Assembly (NCBI GenBank): GCA_009982845.1
Contig: JAADKB010000010.1
Span: 62,001-126,000 of the forward strand
Reading direction: 5' to 3'
Source: Delphinella strobiligena
Taxonomy: Eukaryota > Ascomycota > Dothideomycetes > Dothideales > Dothioraceae
Length of the DNA stretch: 64,000 nucleotides
Position numbers and translations under genes: made by a program. Positions 10,673 to 21,984 of this stretch are shown here, one piece after another (position 1 is the first letter of the stretch; every line of letters begins with the position of its first letter). Below the pieces are notes generated by a model that had not been told where the DNA came from, made no database searches, and saw nothing but the letters and a program-made list of their open reading frames with translations.

Positions 10673-11459
10673 GATATACTGATAGCAAAGAAATCACTGG
10701 CGTTATGGGTTCTATTCATGGGAAGGGAGATATACTCTGGGCTTGAGGGCGGGAACAGAATGCTTGGGAGCAACAATTGTCAATGGCGTTCCGGACTGAT
10801 GATATCTAGAGGCTGTAGTACGCCTTTGCTTGCACATGTAGTTCAAAAGAATGCGCGGAGGGGATGCAAAAACAACACGATTATTTCTTATGTCTTGTTC
10901 GAATATCACACCAGCTCTATTTAGCATGATTCCAGTGTGTTCACACTCTGTTTTGCGTTGATATTGCTACATCTTAAGCCATATGCCTCGATAAGGACTT
11001 TCGTGATATAGCTGGAACAATCTCGACTAATGGCTTCTGGCTCCTATACCATTTGAGCCGCCTCACTGTCCGCGACGCCAACCATCATAGCCCGTCCACC
11101 TGTTCCTTCCTGAGTGTCGAATGACCTTCATAGACACATAACCATTTCATGGTCAGCACGTTGCCTGAGCTACTGGCCGTGGTTCAAAGACTTGATATGA
11201 AGGTCGCTGGAAGCCTTAGCCTTCACACCTAGGGAACCTTCGTCCAGGCGCTGGAAATTGCTTGGTTCGTGACATGAGGATTGACATCTTTACGGAAAGA
11301 GATCATTCCTAGTCTATAGGGGTGTCTGGTCTTCGGGAAACGGGTTGAGGCAGTGCATGAATATCTGCAGAGAGGTAGAGCATCCCACAAGTCCTAGGGC
11401 CTGGAATTTGAGCTACATTAGTGTCATCTGGAAAGCCAAAACATCAGAATGCTATGCTT
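10673..11459. other. gene-free stretch between small gene and HPPD 3' end
   Basis: These 787 bp hold only short frames without codon-use or family support, for example 10718-10924 (+) and 10712-10927 (-), which mirror each other. The region is probably 3' UTRs and spacer. I see no repeat or RNA gene. Confidence 0.5.
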
Positions 11460-12786
11460 CTACAATAGATTGCCCCTTAATCCCTGTTCTCGTTCAATTG
11501 CCTCGAACAACGACTTGAAATTCCCTGCTCCAAATCCGGAGAAGTTGTTTCGCTGAATGATTTCGATAAACACAGTTGGTCTGTCCATGAGATGCTAAAC
11601 TCAATGCATTAGCAGGAATTGAGAGAAAAACATAATCTCATTTAGAAGAACTCACCTTGGTGAAGAGCTGAAGAAGGTAGCCACCTTCATCGAAATCAAT
11701 CAAGATATCCAAACTCTTCAAAGTCTCAAAGTCCTCGTTCAGAGTCATACCGGCAGCTTCTAGCCTCTTGTGCATATTCTCGTAATAAATTCCAGGTATG
11801 TTGATAAACTCCACACCTCTCTCCTTGAGGTTGGTGATGGACTGAATGATGTCGTTCGTCCGGAGAGCAATATGTTGTACACCTGCTCCGCCGTAGAAAT
11901 CTACATACTCCTCAATCTGGGAATGCTTTATGCCCTTGGCTGGTTCATTGATCGGCATCTTGACAATTTCGTTTGGAGATGCCATGACTATCGACTTGAG
12001 TGCAGAAAACTCGGTACAGATGTCCTTGTCATCAACGCTCCAGAAACGGTGGAAGCCAAGCGCTTTCTCGTAATAATCGCAAATTTTTTCCATTTCGTCC
12101 CAGTCTTGGTTTCCAACACAATGGTCGATGGCTTCAAGGTGTACACACGGCAGATACTTGTTGAGCGAATCTTGGGCAGATTCGGTACGATATCCGGGTA
12201 GGAAAGGACCGCCATACGCTCTTCTTTCGACCAACGTATGAGTTGTATCTCCGTAAGTCTGGATGGTAGCTTGCTTGATGTATCCCTGATTGTCTGAGGT
12301 GGTCTTCGGATACGAAATGGCTTTGGCACCACTACATACGGCGGCATCGAACAGAGCATCCAGCGAGTCAACCTCGAAGGCGACGTCTAAGTCAGGTTAG
12401 AGACCACGAAACCCAAGCTGACTATGGAACAAGGTACCTTTCACAGCATCGCCATGTCGCTCTAGATGGCCATGTATCTCTTGAAGAAGCTGTTGCTCCT
12501 CTGTGTCAAGTTTATCCATATCATTCAGGCCTCGGAGGGGGGAGGACAGAACGAAGGTTACAGCTCCATTTCGTACCACATGAGAAGCTAGGACTCTCGA
12601 GCCAGTCTCAAGCCCCCGATAGGCTATTCTCTCGAAACCCATTCGAGATACATAAAATGCCGCTGCCTGTTTAGCGTTGCCCACGTACCAGTGGACATGG
12701 TCATAGGCACGGTAGGATGCTACATCTTCAATCGATACGTGCTCGAACTCTTGTGATGTACGTGGAGAAAGTGCGATCGGTGCCAT
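11460..12786 (-). CDS. hppD: 4-hydroxyphenylpyruvate dioxygenase (tyrosine catabolism)
   Basis: Exons are 12786-12438, 12386-11656 and 11594-11460, with introns of 51 and 61 nt, giving 404 aa. The enzyme converts 4-hydroxyphenylpyruvate plus O2 to homogentisate with Fe(II). The three iron ligands are visible: His in VHLEAIDHCVGN, His in GVQHIALRTNDI and Glu in PTVFIEIIQRN, the last supplied by exon 3. The C-terminal signature NNFSGFGAGNFKSLFEAIE is intact, so exon 3 is essential to the model. The N-terminal half (residues 25-130) carries the first vicinal-oxygen-chelate domain with YDHVHWYVGNAKQAA. It is followed upstream by a TTC36-like gene on the same strand, then a divergent Zn2Cys6 regulator. 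Homogentisate dioxygenase, fumarylacetoacetase and maleylacetoacetate isomerase genes are not in the window. Length and motifs are normal. Confidence 0.96.
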
Positions 12787-13438
12787 GATGACGGAGAAGA
12801 TCCAACATTTACTGTAGTCGCTTTGTTTGGACCTTGTGGACTATGTATAGAGGCTACAGATGGCAACTTAGACGCCGGTGACAACCGGCGCATCACCGTG
12901 AGTATTGTCATGATACTAGCAGCCGCGTCTACTGAGCCGCTGGTGGCCGATGGAAGGGAATATATCCTGTCGTTGATAAGTAAGGTAATCAAAGGATAGA
13001 GGTGCCAGTAGTGGAAAAGAGCGGCTTCTCTGCCGTGTCGTGGTCTGCGCAAAAGCCGCACTTTCCCTGGCCACTACAATAATATCTTTATAGCAGGGTA
13101 GCTTCGCCATGGCTCCCCACGTTCCGCCGTGGAAATTTGCCGAGCTTCTTGATACCAACATTCAGCAGATACTACTCTAATCGTCAATGCTGCTTACAAT
13201 AAATTTTGACGAAGTGCATAGCATGCTGATTACCCACGCCGCGCGGGTGCCTTCACGATGCCAATTGGCCATGAATACAAGTGATGTGATGTCCTTTGTT
13301 ACAGATTAAACTGCCAATCACCAGCATCGAATTTGCCTCATGCGCAATAAGTAGAGAGGCCCAGCACCAATCTACACTCCCAAAACATCACGCACGTACA
13401 CTATCGGTGTGGAATGAAGTATGTTACTCGGTATCAGG
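12787..13438. promoter_or_regulatory. upstream region of HPPD gene
   Basis: This 652-bp spacer lies between the HPPD ATG and the 3' end of the TTC36-like gene. A TATA-like CTATACATAG sits at about 12840-12849 (leftward), roughly 60 bp before the HPPD ATG. Short minus-strand frames here (12720-13061, 12916-13161) lack support. Confidence 0.4.
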
Positions 13439-14173
13439 TCATGTTGTATGATTTGGTCTATATACGCCAGCTTCTCGCATATCCATTTGCATTGCTTCCT
13501 TTACAATAGCTCCGCACATCTTTGCATATGGGTTTGTCCTGACAGACATCTCTTGTGCTAGTTTGTTACCATAACGCCCGCCAGCAGCAAAGTCCACGCT
13601 TGCCAGTTCCTCGATTTGAACGGCTGTGGCATTCTGAAGTCGCCTTCCGGCGCCGTGGAGGATGTCGCCCTTTCTCGTCATCTCCGCAACCTTGAGAAGG
13701 AGGAAGCCTCGGTGGGTATGTCCGGCAGCCAATACGCCGGCTTGATGATCGGAGACAGGTTGGTGAGGGGACGTCGGACTTGCAGTATCAATTCCATGAG
13801 TCAGATCCTGGATTACTTGACTGCTCGTATCGGAGTGTTCGCGGGTGAACATATCGTTGACTGAGAGTGGTAGACGCGCTGCTTGGGCACGATTGATATA
13901 CGCCGATGGAAACTCTGGGTATCTCTCTATAAGTCTTGATAGGGCACATATCACATCCGTAGCAGTGTCAACTCCAGCCGACTCTTGGCCTAGCGGTCTC
14001 ATGATAGTGATTTCTTCAGCTCTGATTGCAGCAAATTGCGACGCGCTATATTGTGGGAGTGATGGCAGCGCCCCATCTACTCTTACGTGCTTGGAAGAAG
14101 AAGACTCAGGATCAAAGAGAGCATCCAGTATTGACTTGTCATGACCTGTGAGAGCGGCCATCGTCGGCGTCAT
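13439..14173 (-). CDS. TTC36-like TPR protein, candidate HPPD accessory factor
   Basis: Single exon, 244 aa, start ATG 14173-14171 (a second Met is at residue 5). It resembles animal TTC36 along its length: an N-terminal SILDALFDPES like the TTC36 FNPDTP region, a TPR core with SAYINRAQAARL (TTC36 has SAYNNRAQARRL), a later repeat around AGHTHRGFLLLKVAEMTRKG, and a C-terminal RTNPYAKMCGAIVKEAM close to the TTC36 NPYAALCN end. An insert rich in Ser/Thr/His around residues 105-145 separates the repeats. Mouse TTC36 has been reported to bind HPD and protect it, its loss causing raised tyrosine. Here the gene lies directly upstream of HPPD on the same strand. In Aspergillus fumigatus a protein called HmgX is needed with HPPD for tyrosine degradation; whether this is its homologue is my hypothesis. 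TPR identity is fairly sure, function is inference. Confidence 0.8.
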   Translation of the reverse strand: MTPTMAALTGHDKSILDALFDPESSSSKHVRVDGALPSLPQYSASQFAAIRAEEITIMRPLGQESAGVDTATDVICALSRLIERYPEFPSAYINRAQAARLPLSVNDMFTREHSDTSSQVIQDLTHGIDTASPTSPHQPVSDHQAGVLAAGHTHRGFLLLKVAEMTRKGDILHGAGRRLQNATAVQIEELASVDFAAGGRYGNKLAQEMSVRTNPYAKMCGAIVKEAMQMDMREAGVYRPNHTT

Positions 14174-14523
14174 GCTATGTGCGAGCTTGACAAGAGACGG
14201 AGATGGAACAGTTGAGATTTGGGCTGAATGTAGACGAAGGATCCAAGTATTTGAGATGGATGAGAGGGGCTCCTTGCCTCCAACTATATTCCTCTCATGC
14301 GCTCGAAACCTAATCGCATCGTATTCATTCTAGTGCGCTTATATTCGGCTCATTCACGATGCCTCGGGAATGCTTCCCCACCGCGGCTTTCCGCCCTGAC
14401 CCGCGCGCCGGTCCGACGCGGCTGGGGGATGAGGAATGGCGTTTCGCCTTTCCCGCAGCTTTCCACCTCTGACCTCCATCACCCTTGTGGAGCAAATTGT
14501 GATTTAGCTTCCCACCCAGGGCT
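14174..14523. promoter_or_regulatory. bidirectional promoter between TTC36-like gene and Zn2Cys6 regulator, with inverted CGG site
   Basis: A gap of 350 bp separates divergent ATGs. At 14383-14394 there is a perfect inverted pair GCGG-CTTT-CCGC, that is CGG and CCG triplets separated by four bases. A cluster of further CCG/CGG triplets follows to about 14425 (CGCGCCGGTCCGACGCGG). Zn2Cys6 proteins commonly bind paired CGG triplets as dimers, so this could be a self-regulatory site for the adjacent factor and a control point for the TTC36-like gene. This is a prediction from sequence pattern only. Confidence 0.4.
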
Positions 14524-17024
14524 ATGTCTGAAAGCAGCCCACAGCCCGCAACGCGTGCTTCTGAGCACCAGCGAGCATACAAAGCTTGTATACCATGCCG
14601 GAAACGCAAAGCGAAATGTGATCTTGGAGGAAGAGAAGGACCGCCGTGTCTAAGATGTCGAAGAGAACTTCGAGAATGTGTCTTTAGTGCTGAAAGATCC
14701 TGGAACAAGAAGAGAAAACTGAATGAGAGCAGTGACGGTACTCAACACATCGTGTCAATGTTAGCTCGGATGGTTAATAATAAATGTATTGCAGATAATA
14801 ATTTGAACAACGCCGCCGAGACCAACGATAGGGTATCTTCTCAGCGGAAACATCCATGGCACGACTCCGGCGCTGGCTATGATGCTCATGAGACAGACAG
14901 CCGCCGGCAAACTATCGAGTGCTATACTGGACGTGATAGCATCTCTCTCGACGAAGAGGCATCGGCCTCTGCAGGCCCTCCAATTCATGGGCCGGTGCCT
15001 GATCTGACTCGCTCTGTGATGAGTACAGTAGTTTCGAATGGAAACGATGCTTTGGACCTCCTTTTCCAGGCGGCATCTCAAGATCCGGGTAACAGTGACC
15101 CGATTAGAGTTGTCAACTTTGATACTCGTCGTAGTACAATTACAGCAACTCCTACTAATCCTGTGCATACTGATATAAAGTCTACACTTGACATTCATAA
15201 ACTTTGGAGATCAAGCCGGTTTGTGAAAATGGGCTGGCTGTCAGCGGAAGAAATCGTCATATACCTAGACCTGTAAGCCAAGTCTTAATCCTCGAGACTC
15301 TCCATTGATTCTGATGTTCGAATAGATTCTTTAAGAACATGACTCCTCTCTCACCCGTAGTCTCCGACTTCTACGCTGATCATGCGAACCACCACCAGCT
15401 CGTAACGGAGGATCCGCTGCTGTGCTGCACCATTTTGATGATATCTTCGCGCTATCATCCTGTACCTGGCGCTGGCGGGGCTTCTCGGAGCTACTTCATC
15501 CACGACAGGTTCTGGAAGTATTGCCAACACCTCATCACGAGGCTTATATTTGGCCAGGACAAGGGGTCCAATGCAAAGACTCGCACCATTGGTTCTATTG
15601 AAGCATTATTGCTACTCTCTGAATGGCATCCACGGTCCTTACATTTCCCACCAGAGGCAGATGGTTGGGATTCAGATCTGATCCCTAGTACGTTTGATAA
15701 CTCGGATTCAGTTGACCCTGCGAATCGGTGGCTAGAAGATGTCATTGAACCGGCAAAAAGATCAGACCGGATGTCCTGGATGCTACTTGGCTGTGCATCG
15801 TCACTCGCTCAAGAATTAGATCTTTTTGGCGAGGGTCTAGACAAGCTAGCAACGACTTCGAGCGATGAACACCTCATCGTCCGGAAGCACCGCGCCAGAA
15901 AACTTATATATGTGTTTGTGAACCAATTGGCGTCAAGGCTGGGGACCATGTCAAATCTACCGCAAAATGTCAATCACCTTGTCAACAATCCTTCTCAAGG
16001 CATGCAGGGACACAGCGATCATTGGGAGTTTTCAATGTGTGCCTGGATAGAGCTCACCAGGCTTCTCAAGTCTCTATCCGAGATGGTCTTCCCTTCGGAG
16101 AGTTTTACCCAGCAGCTGTTGCAAAGTGGTCGATATATCGGCCTTCTCGAGCATTTCCAACCGCTGCTTGAACAGTGGCGAGCCAAGTATTTGGGGGACC
16201 AAGGTCTGCTTATCAATGTAAATTGTTGTAAATCTCGCTAACGAAATGTAACAGCAACCCCCGAATCTATCCGAGACGTCCTTTTTGTCGAGTATCAATG
16301 TTTCCGCGTTTTTTGCAATTCAATTGGCATGCAAGCTGTTTGTCAAAGAGCCTGTGCAGAATCTGGCATTGGCACAAGCTCTGTTCCACGACTGCAGATG
16401 TCATTTGAGCCTAGCGACCAGACATACATCGAAGAAGTAATCACGGGTAGCTGTGAATTACTCGAAAGGGTCATTGCTCTTGCTGAGAAAGACACACTAC
16501 GCTTCGCTCCTGTGCGCGTCTTTACACGTATAGTAGCATCTTCGGTGTTTCTTTTGAAGGGTATGAGTCTTGGCATCAAGAATGGACAGCTACGCTCAGC
16601 TCTCAGCACACTCAATCGCATCGTGCATGTTCTGAGATCAAGCATTCTGGATGACATGCATCTGGCCGGCAGTTACGCCTCTCTTCTGGAAATGCATATC
16701 AAGCGGCTCCAGAAGGGGTTTATTGCATCTTCCAAGAGACTTGGTCCGAGTAGACATTCAGTCGGCCCTGTGGATGGTCGTGGCACTCAACAAGTTAGAA
16801 CTATGGAAGCCTCCAGGACTGACAGCAATTTACCCGAAGACATCGCGCAATCCGGGGAACTGGATAACTTCTTGCTTAATATGAACGAAACCTTGACGGA
16901 CAATGATTGGCTATCCTTACCTTTTGATCCTACCATGGCACCTTTTGGGCCCGGCGGCGCGTCTACATTTCCCGTGGGGCTCGACGATGACGGGCTAAAT
17001 TTTATCTGGAATTTGCCTGCCTGA
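14524..17024 (+). CDS. Zn(II)2Cys6 transcription factor with fungal-specific middle homology region (HmgR-like candidate)
   Basis: Exons are 14524-15272, 15326-16203 and 16255-17024, with introns of 53 and 51 nt (CTAAC branch in the second), giving 798 aa. The zinc cluster is at residues 20-52: CIPCRKRKAKC, a nine-residue loop, then CLRCRRELREC, followed by a basic NKKRK stretch. The middle homology region runs from about residue 230 (YLDLFFKNMTPLSPVV) through DHANHHQLVTEDPLLC and RFWKYCQHLITRLIFG. The second splice restores the usual FVEYQCFRVFCNSIGMQAV element. The tail is acidic and rich in Asp and Pro, consistent with activation. It is divergent from the TTC36-like/HPPD pair, as expected of a pathway regulator. 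In A. fumigatus the activator HmgR controls the tyrosine cluster; equivalence here rests on position, not on motif identity. Confidence 0.9.
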
Positions 17025-17137
17025 TTATGTCTTCATTGTCTGACTTTCGATGCAGTGTCTCAAGACTATAAAACGCTCATCCTACAAATGGCGAGCCAGA
17101 CCTTGGAACAAGTCATTGTGTTTTGAGAGGAACCTGT

Positions 17138-19103
17138 TCACTTGTCCTCGTGGAACTCGCCCGCCTCTCCATGAGCATCTTTCTGAATCTTCGCAATCTC
17201 ATCCGGAGACGGAGCCACCCACTGTGCGCTCTTCCATGGCTTGACTCTGGTCACGTACATTGTGTCACTAGAATAACGATTAGTGGGTGCACATGAGTAA
17301 AGTATCAGGCAATGAACAAACATTTCTTCCAGTGTCCGACCTCGGCCCTCCATGACGAAGAAGTAGACCAAAAAGCCGCCCATGACATTACATCCAGCAA
17401 AGACGTAGCCATAGCGGAAGTCAATGTCACCTGTGATGAAGGGTGTGAAGAATGCGAGCAAGAAGTTCCAGAACCAGTTGCTTGCCGTACTGAAACTCAA
17501 TCAGTAAAGAGCAGGCCAAGGACCGGAAGAAGCATTTTCAAAACATACCTGAGAGCCATTGCCTTTGCACGGTAACGAGAGGGATACAATTCACCACAGA
17601 TAGTCCAGATCATCGGTCCCCATGTTGTGGCAAAGCCGAAAATGAAAAAGCACGCGAAACAGATCATGGCAACGCCAGATTTCGGAGTGTTTTCTGGCGT
17701 TTGACGATCCAGCGAAAAGTGGCCGACGGAAGCAAAGATGAGGAAGCAAATGAACATCCATGCGCTTCCAATCATGAGGGACTTGCGACGGCCATAGTGT
17801 TCGACAACATACAGTCCGTAGAATGTCGTGCCAAAGTTGATGCCATTGAGAATCATCTGCGTCACGTAAGAATTGTTGATGCCCGTAGCTTTGAACGCGA
17901 CGGTGCCGTAGTAGAAGAAGTAATTGGCACCGGTAAGTTGTTGCATGGCCTGTATGGTCATTCCCAGAGCGATGCGGTGAGCCATTCGAGGCGCGAAAAA
18001 CATGTTGTACCATTCCGAGAACACACCACCTTTGGCCGTCTCTGTTTCCAGTTGGGCTTGGATCTCTCCGAGTTCCTCATAAATGGCGTAATGGTTGGGC
18101 GGCGCACCATAAACCTTGCACATGGTCGCTTTGGCTTCTTCTATGCGTCCGTGTCGATAGTCGAATCGAGGGGTTTCATGGAACAGTAGGATGCCTGCGC
18201 CTAAGATTGCGATCCAGACGAAGCCGATTCCAATTGGCAGACGCCATGAGGATGCATTGTGCCTCTGGTGCTCATAAGTTCCAAAGTTGATACAAGAGGC
18301 TAAGAAAATGCCCAGAGTGATCAGAAGCTGATATGTACTGATCAAGGCGCCACGAATGTACCGAGGGGCCGTTTCAGCTTTTTCTCTGTCAGCAGATCGT
18401 TGCGCATTATGACAACCGGCAGCTTACCTTGGTACATCGGAACCAGCAAACTCAGAGCGCCAACTCCAAGACCCGCAACCCATCGGCCCATCATGATCTG
18501 GTACCAATGATGCTCGGCGCTGATTTGGACGATGAAGCCTACCGCCAAGACTAAACACCAGCAGGATACCGATATTCTGCGGCCAATTCGGTCTGAAATT
18601 GGTGCAGCAATGAGAGCGCCAATAAGCGTGCCGATGGAGAGCTGTCTCTAGTATTAGCAAATCTCGAGGGGACCATTCATCTCAATCTCGTACCAAGCCG
18701 ACAATCAACCCTGATCGAACATTGCTGAAGTAGTAAGTGTTGTCACTATGGCGCTGCCCAAAACGTGCCAGAAAGTCAGGCATGGCTAAGAAACCCGAGA
18801 TTTGACCAGTATCATATCCAAAACTTAGAGACATCAGTTTTAGTAAATATGCCGGGAGATAAATAGTGCTCACACAAAACCTCCCATTGATATAAGGATA
18901 CCCATGAGAAAAGACTCCATGGTAACTCTGCGTAGTGGAGAATAGTCAAGCTCATTGGGAAGGTCTTTCTTTCCGTCTGATTCGCGGAGACTCTCTGTGG
19001 TCGGTTTATATATGCTGTAGTCCACCCAGGCACTGAATTTCGGCTTTGCGATCTTCATGTCCGCCTTTGGGAGTTTTATCTTGGAGAACGAAAAGGAAAC
19101 CAT
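17138..19103 (-). CDS. MFS sugar transporter (fungal monosaccharide/HXT type)
   Basis: Six exons: 19103-18874, 18823-18694, 18641-18428, 18377-17549, 17489-17322 and 17267-17138. All five introns are 50-59 nt with GT-AG ends and fitting phases, and the product is 566 aa. Sugar-porter signatures appear in order: GGFVFGYDTGQISGFL in helix 1 (joined across intron 1), DRIGRR between helices 2 and 3, GRWVAGLGVGALS, VPMYQAETAPRYIRGAL across intron 3, HETPRF in the central loop, QQLTGANYFFYYG, GRRKSLMIG and CGELYPSRYRAKAM. The C-terminal cytosolic tail ends EFHEDK. The protein should take up hexoses at the plasma membrane by proton symport; the exact sugar is not predictable. It is convergent with the Zn2Cys6 gene, with 113 bp between stops. 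Confidence 0.94.
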
Positions 19104-19153
19104 TTTGAAATGCGACTGGGATTATGCATACTGAATCGTAGCGGCAACGTCCA

Positions 19154-19163
19154 CTATTTATAC
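19154..19163 (-). promoter_or_regulatory. TATA box of sugar transporter gene
   Basis: Read leftward, the sequence is GTATAAATAG, a near-perfect TATA element about 50 bp upstream of the transporter ATG (19103). Most other promoters in this window lack so clear a match. Confidence 0.6.
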
Positions 19164-21984
19164 CTTTGGAGAAGGATCAGCGCAGGATGAACAGCGCACA
19201 TCAACATGGTCACATCACCATACAGACCGGGCCTGAGCGATGATTCACAGATTGTTTAGGCGATGTCCACATGGAAATTTTAGGCGCTATCGTAAAGGAA
19301 CGAAATGAAAGCTACAGAAAAGGATGTGTCGGTCAGCGGCTACAGATGACGGCATTCTGGGTATCTTGTGATCTCGTCAAATCTAGTAAAGCGCTCCTTC
19401 ATACAGTAAGAATCTGGAAGATCTTGCAAGAAATCAGTAATATATGCGAAATTTCTGATAAAACAACGAATGTAACGGGCCAAGAACAATGGTACGAGGG
19501 GTACAATTTTAGAGTTCTTACTTATGGGGTCCGAGGCCTCCGACGTCTCGTCTAGGTGGGCTGACTGTAAATCAACCTAGCTTACCAGTCATTGGACATT
19601 AGAAGATTATTCAGTTCAATTGGTTTGTTCCAGAAGAAGTCTGGAGGATGGTCTTAACAGCAATCACGCGATGGCTTGGTACTTTTGCGATGCGTTCGGA
19701 AGCTGTTATGCCGGGGCCGACAGCCTGTTCCTGTTGTTGACCACAGTACTAATGCTGTGCTTTCCGTTCAGCAGTAGTAGTATCAAATATTGACCTCGGT
19801 GGGGGCGTGCTCCGCAAAGATGGCAAGGTTATGTGGCGATGGCCTACCTCGTATGTTGTGATGTTGCCTGGCACAAGGCTTGTGATAGCATCCGAGGTAC
19901 CATCTTGCTCCTATTCAAAGACATTCTTCCTTATTGGAGGTCGGAATACTGCTTGTGCTTCAGCTTCTTCCACTCACTTCGTGATTTTCACGATGCGAAA
20001 AGGCATGGCCTGAATTTGCTAGGAGAGGTCGAACTGAGTGATGTTCAAGCTCGGAACTCGGATGAGGCGTTTTTGGTGGCTTTTGTGGCTTACAGCGGTG
20101 ACACATGGTAGTCACGAAGGAGATGCAGGTCGAGGCGAGCTAGGAGGATGTAGTATAATTTTGCTTACTAGATGTGAGCGGAAGCTTCGGACCATGCAAT
20201 TGACAGAGTTGTAGGTCTGTGTAACATCACAGGTCCACTTGTAGACTGTTGCTGTGAGCCTAGGAATGGTACGTCTTTCGGATTTAATACGAGTATTGTC
20301 CTGGGCGCCGATGTTTGTTCCGATAAAACATGGAGACCGGGGTCCAATGTTGGAGAGGCGTGGAGAGGCTGGCCCAAGCTCCGTTTTCAAATAAAGTCCC
20401 GAGTGAGCGGTATCGGGCGGTAATCACTCAGCCAAAAGACCGTACAGTCCTCCGATGAGTGACCATGACCATATTTCAGCCCCACAGCGGTCGATACCTT
20501 AATTACCTGACCATCCTGCTGACTTCCTTGTCCGGACGCCACGTGAGTTCATCTGTGATCTCGCGTCCATGAGACATGTAACAGAGACACTACCTGTTGC
20601 CGAGCAAAACCATTGGAAACCGCCTCTTGGCTCTCATCTTCAAGTAGCTCGATACGACATAACATGAACCGGGAACTGTCACGCCATTCCCGAACGTACA
20701 GCGTGTAACGCTGTCTAGAAATACAACATATCCTTGATCTGAAATACTATCTCGATCTGAAATACTATCTCGATCTATCTCAAACACAATCCAGAGAGTG
20801 GGCACGAGACAATTTCTACCAACCCTGCTTTTCATGTAACTCCAATCATTCTCTTCTTGAACATGGCCCCGTGAACAAGGACTTCGATGCAAAGTTTCGT
20901 TAGGGCAGATATGGCTCTCAGTATGAATGACGGCAAGCTTGCAGCACGTGGTTGTGGTCAAGACTTGAATGCGGTAATGCAAAGGAGCAGACTGCCTATC
21001 GCTCTTTTCGTATGGAAATGGTATCTTCATGCTCGACTATGCGAAACAGATGAATACGATAAGCCACCTTTAGCACTTGTGTGTGCCCATGTGCCATCTT
21101 ATTATTCCCGGTAACGACGACGCGGCAATCAACCTCAAATGGAAATCACCGATCAACTTATCGGTATCATCGTTTGCATATTGTTTCGGGCATGAAGTTG
21201 TATTGCTCATGTTACCGCACAGGACATCGAATCAACGAGACTGATAGTACACACAATGACCTGGTTCCAGGAAATGCCCTGTCCAGACAAGAGCGTCAGC
21301 GAATCAGAGGATACTAGGCTACATCTGACGTATGATCAATCGTGTCCAAGTCTCCAATTGACTGGCCTTATCATCGAGACAAAACAGGATATCAGCTATC
21401 CCAGATCACTCTCACTATATCTGCCAGAGTCCCGTTCTATGGAATCAGCATAAGTCATAGATCGAAGAAAGATCTGAATCTGCCAATGGTGAACGTAACA
21501 ACGCCTTTGATGATCCTTCGGAGTATGGCATTATCGAGGAATGGTCAGTTCTAGGCGCGCCGTCTTTCGTTGCAGCAGCTACGGTAAACGCACTCTTTGA
21601 AAGCTATCTTGCTTTCCAAATCATTTTGTTCGTGGCTTCTGTCCACCGAAGATTGGGCCGCCACTTCCGACGGAATCAAGCTTGCTCTACAGATGGTCAG
21701 GCCACGACCAAGTTTTGTGGTAATGCTGCGGGGAATAGTCTTTTTGCTGCCAGGAATTTCGACAATGAGTCTCATTCGGCGTTGGTCAGAGGAGAACCTC
21801 ACGGCTTACGATATATGAATACTTGTTATCCTCACCCTCAAGGACGTGATCTTTTGGTATGAGAATAGCCGAAATCCGAATTATGGAAGCGCAACGAGGA
21901 GCGTGCCACTGGGGGGATCTAGATAAGTTTCGCGGCGCTGGGACGTCAGGTATAGGTTGTGACTACGCAGTATGTACTTATCAC
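19164..21984. other. gene-poor region of about 2.8 kb
   Basis: There are many short open frames on both strands (for example 19807-20013 +, 20590-21030 -, 21626-21862 +), none with a recognisable domain, good start context or linked exons. The region includes an 18-bp tandem duplication and leads into the decayed GH31 gene, so it may be old, decayed coding or repeat sequence. No transposase or terminal repeats were recognised. Confidence 0.5.
20736..20781. repeat. 18-bp tandem repeat, 2.5 copies
   Basis: The unit GATCTGAAATACTATCTC occurs at 20736-20753 and 20754-20771, followed by a partial copy GATCTATCTC to 20781. It is short and in non-coding DNA. Confidence 0.8.

Noticed and set aside
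8506..19103. A secondary-metabolite gene cluster (MFS transporter, dioxygenase, regulator, sugar transporter)
   Set aside because: No polyketide synthase, peptide synthetase, terpene cyclase or similar backbone enzyme; the dioxygenase is canonical HPPD.
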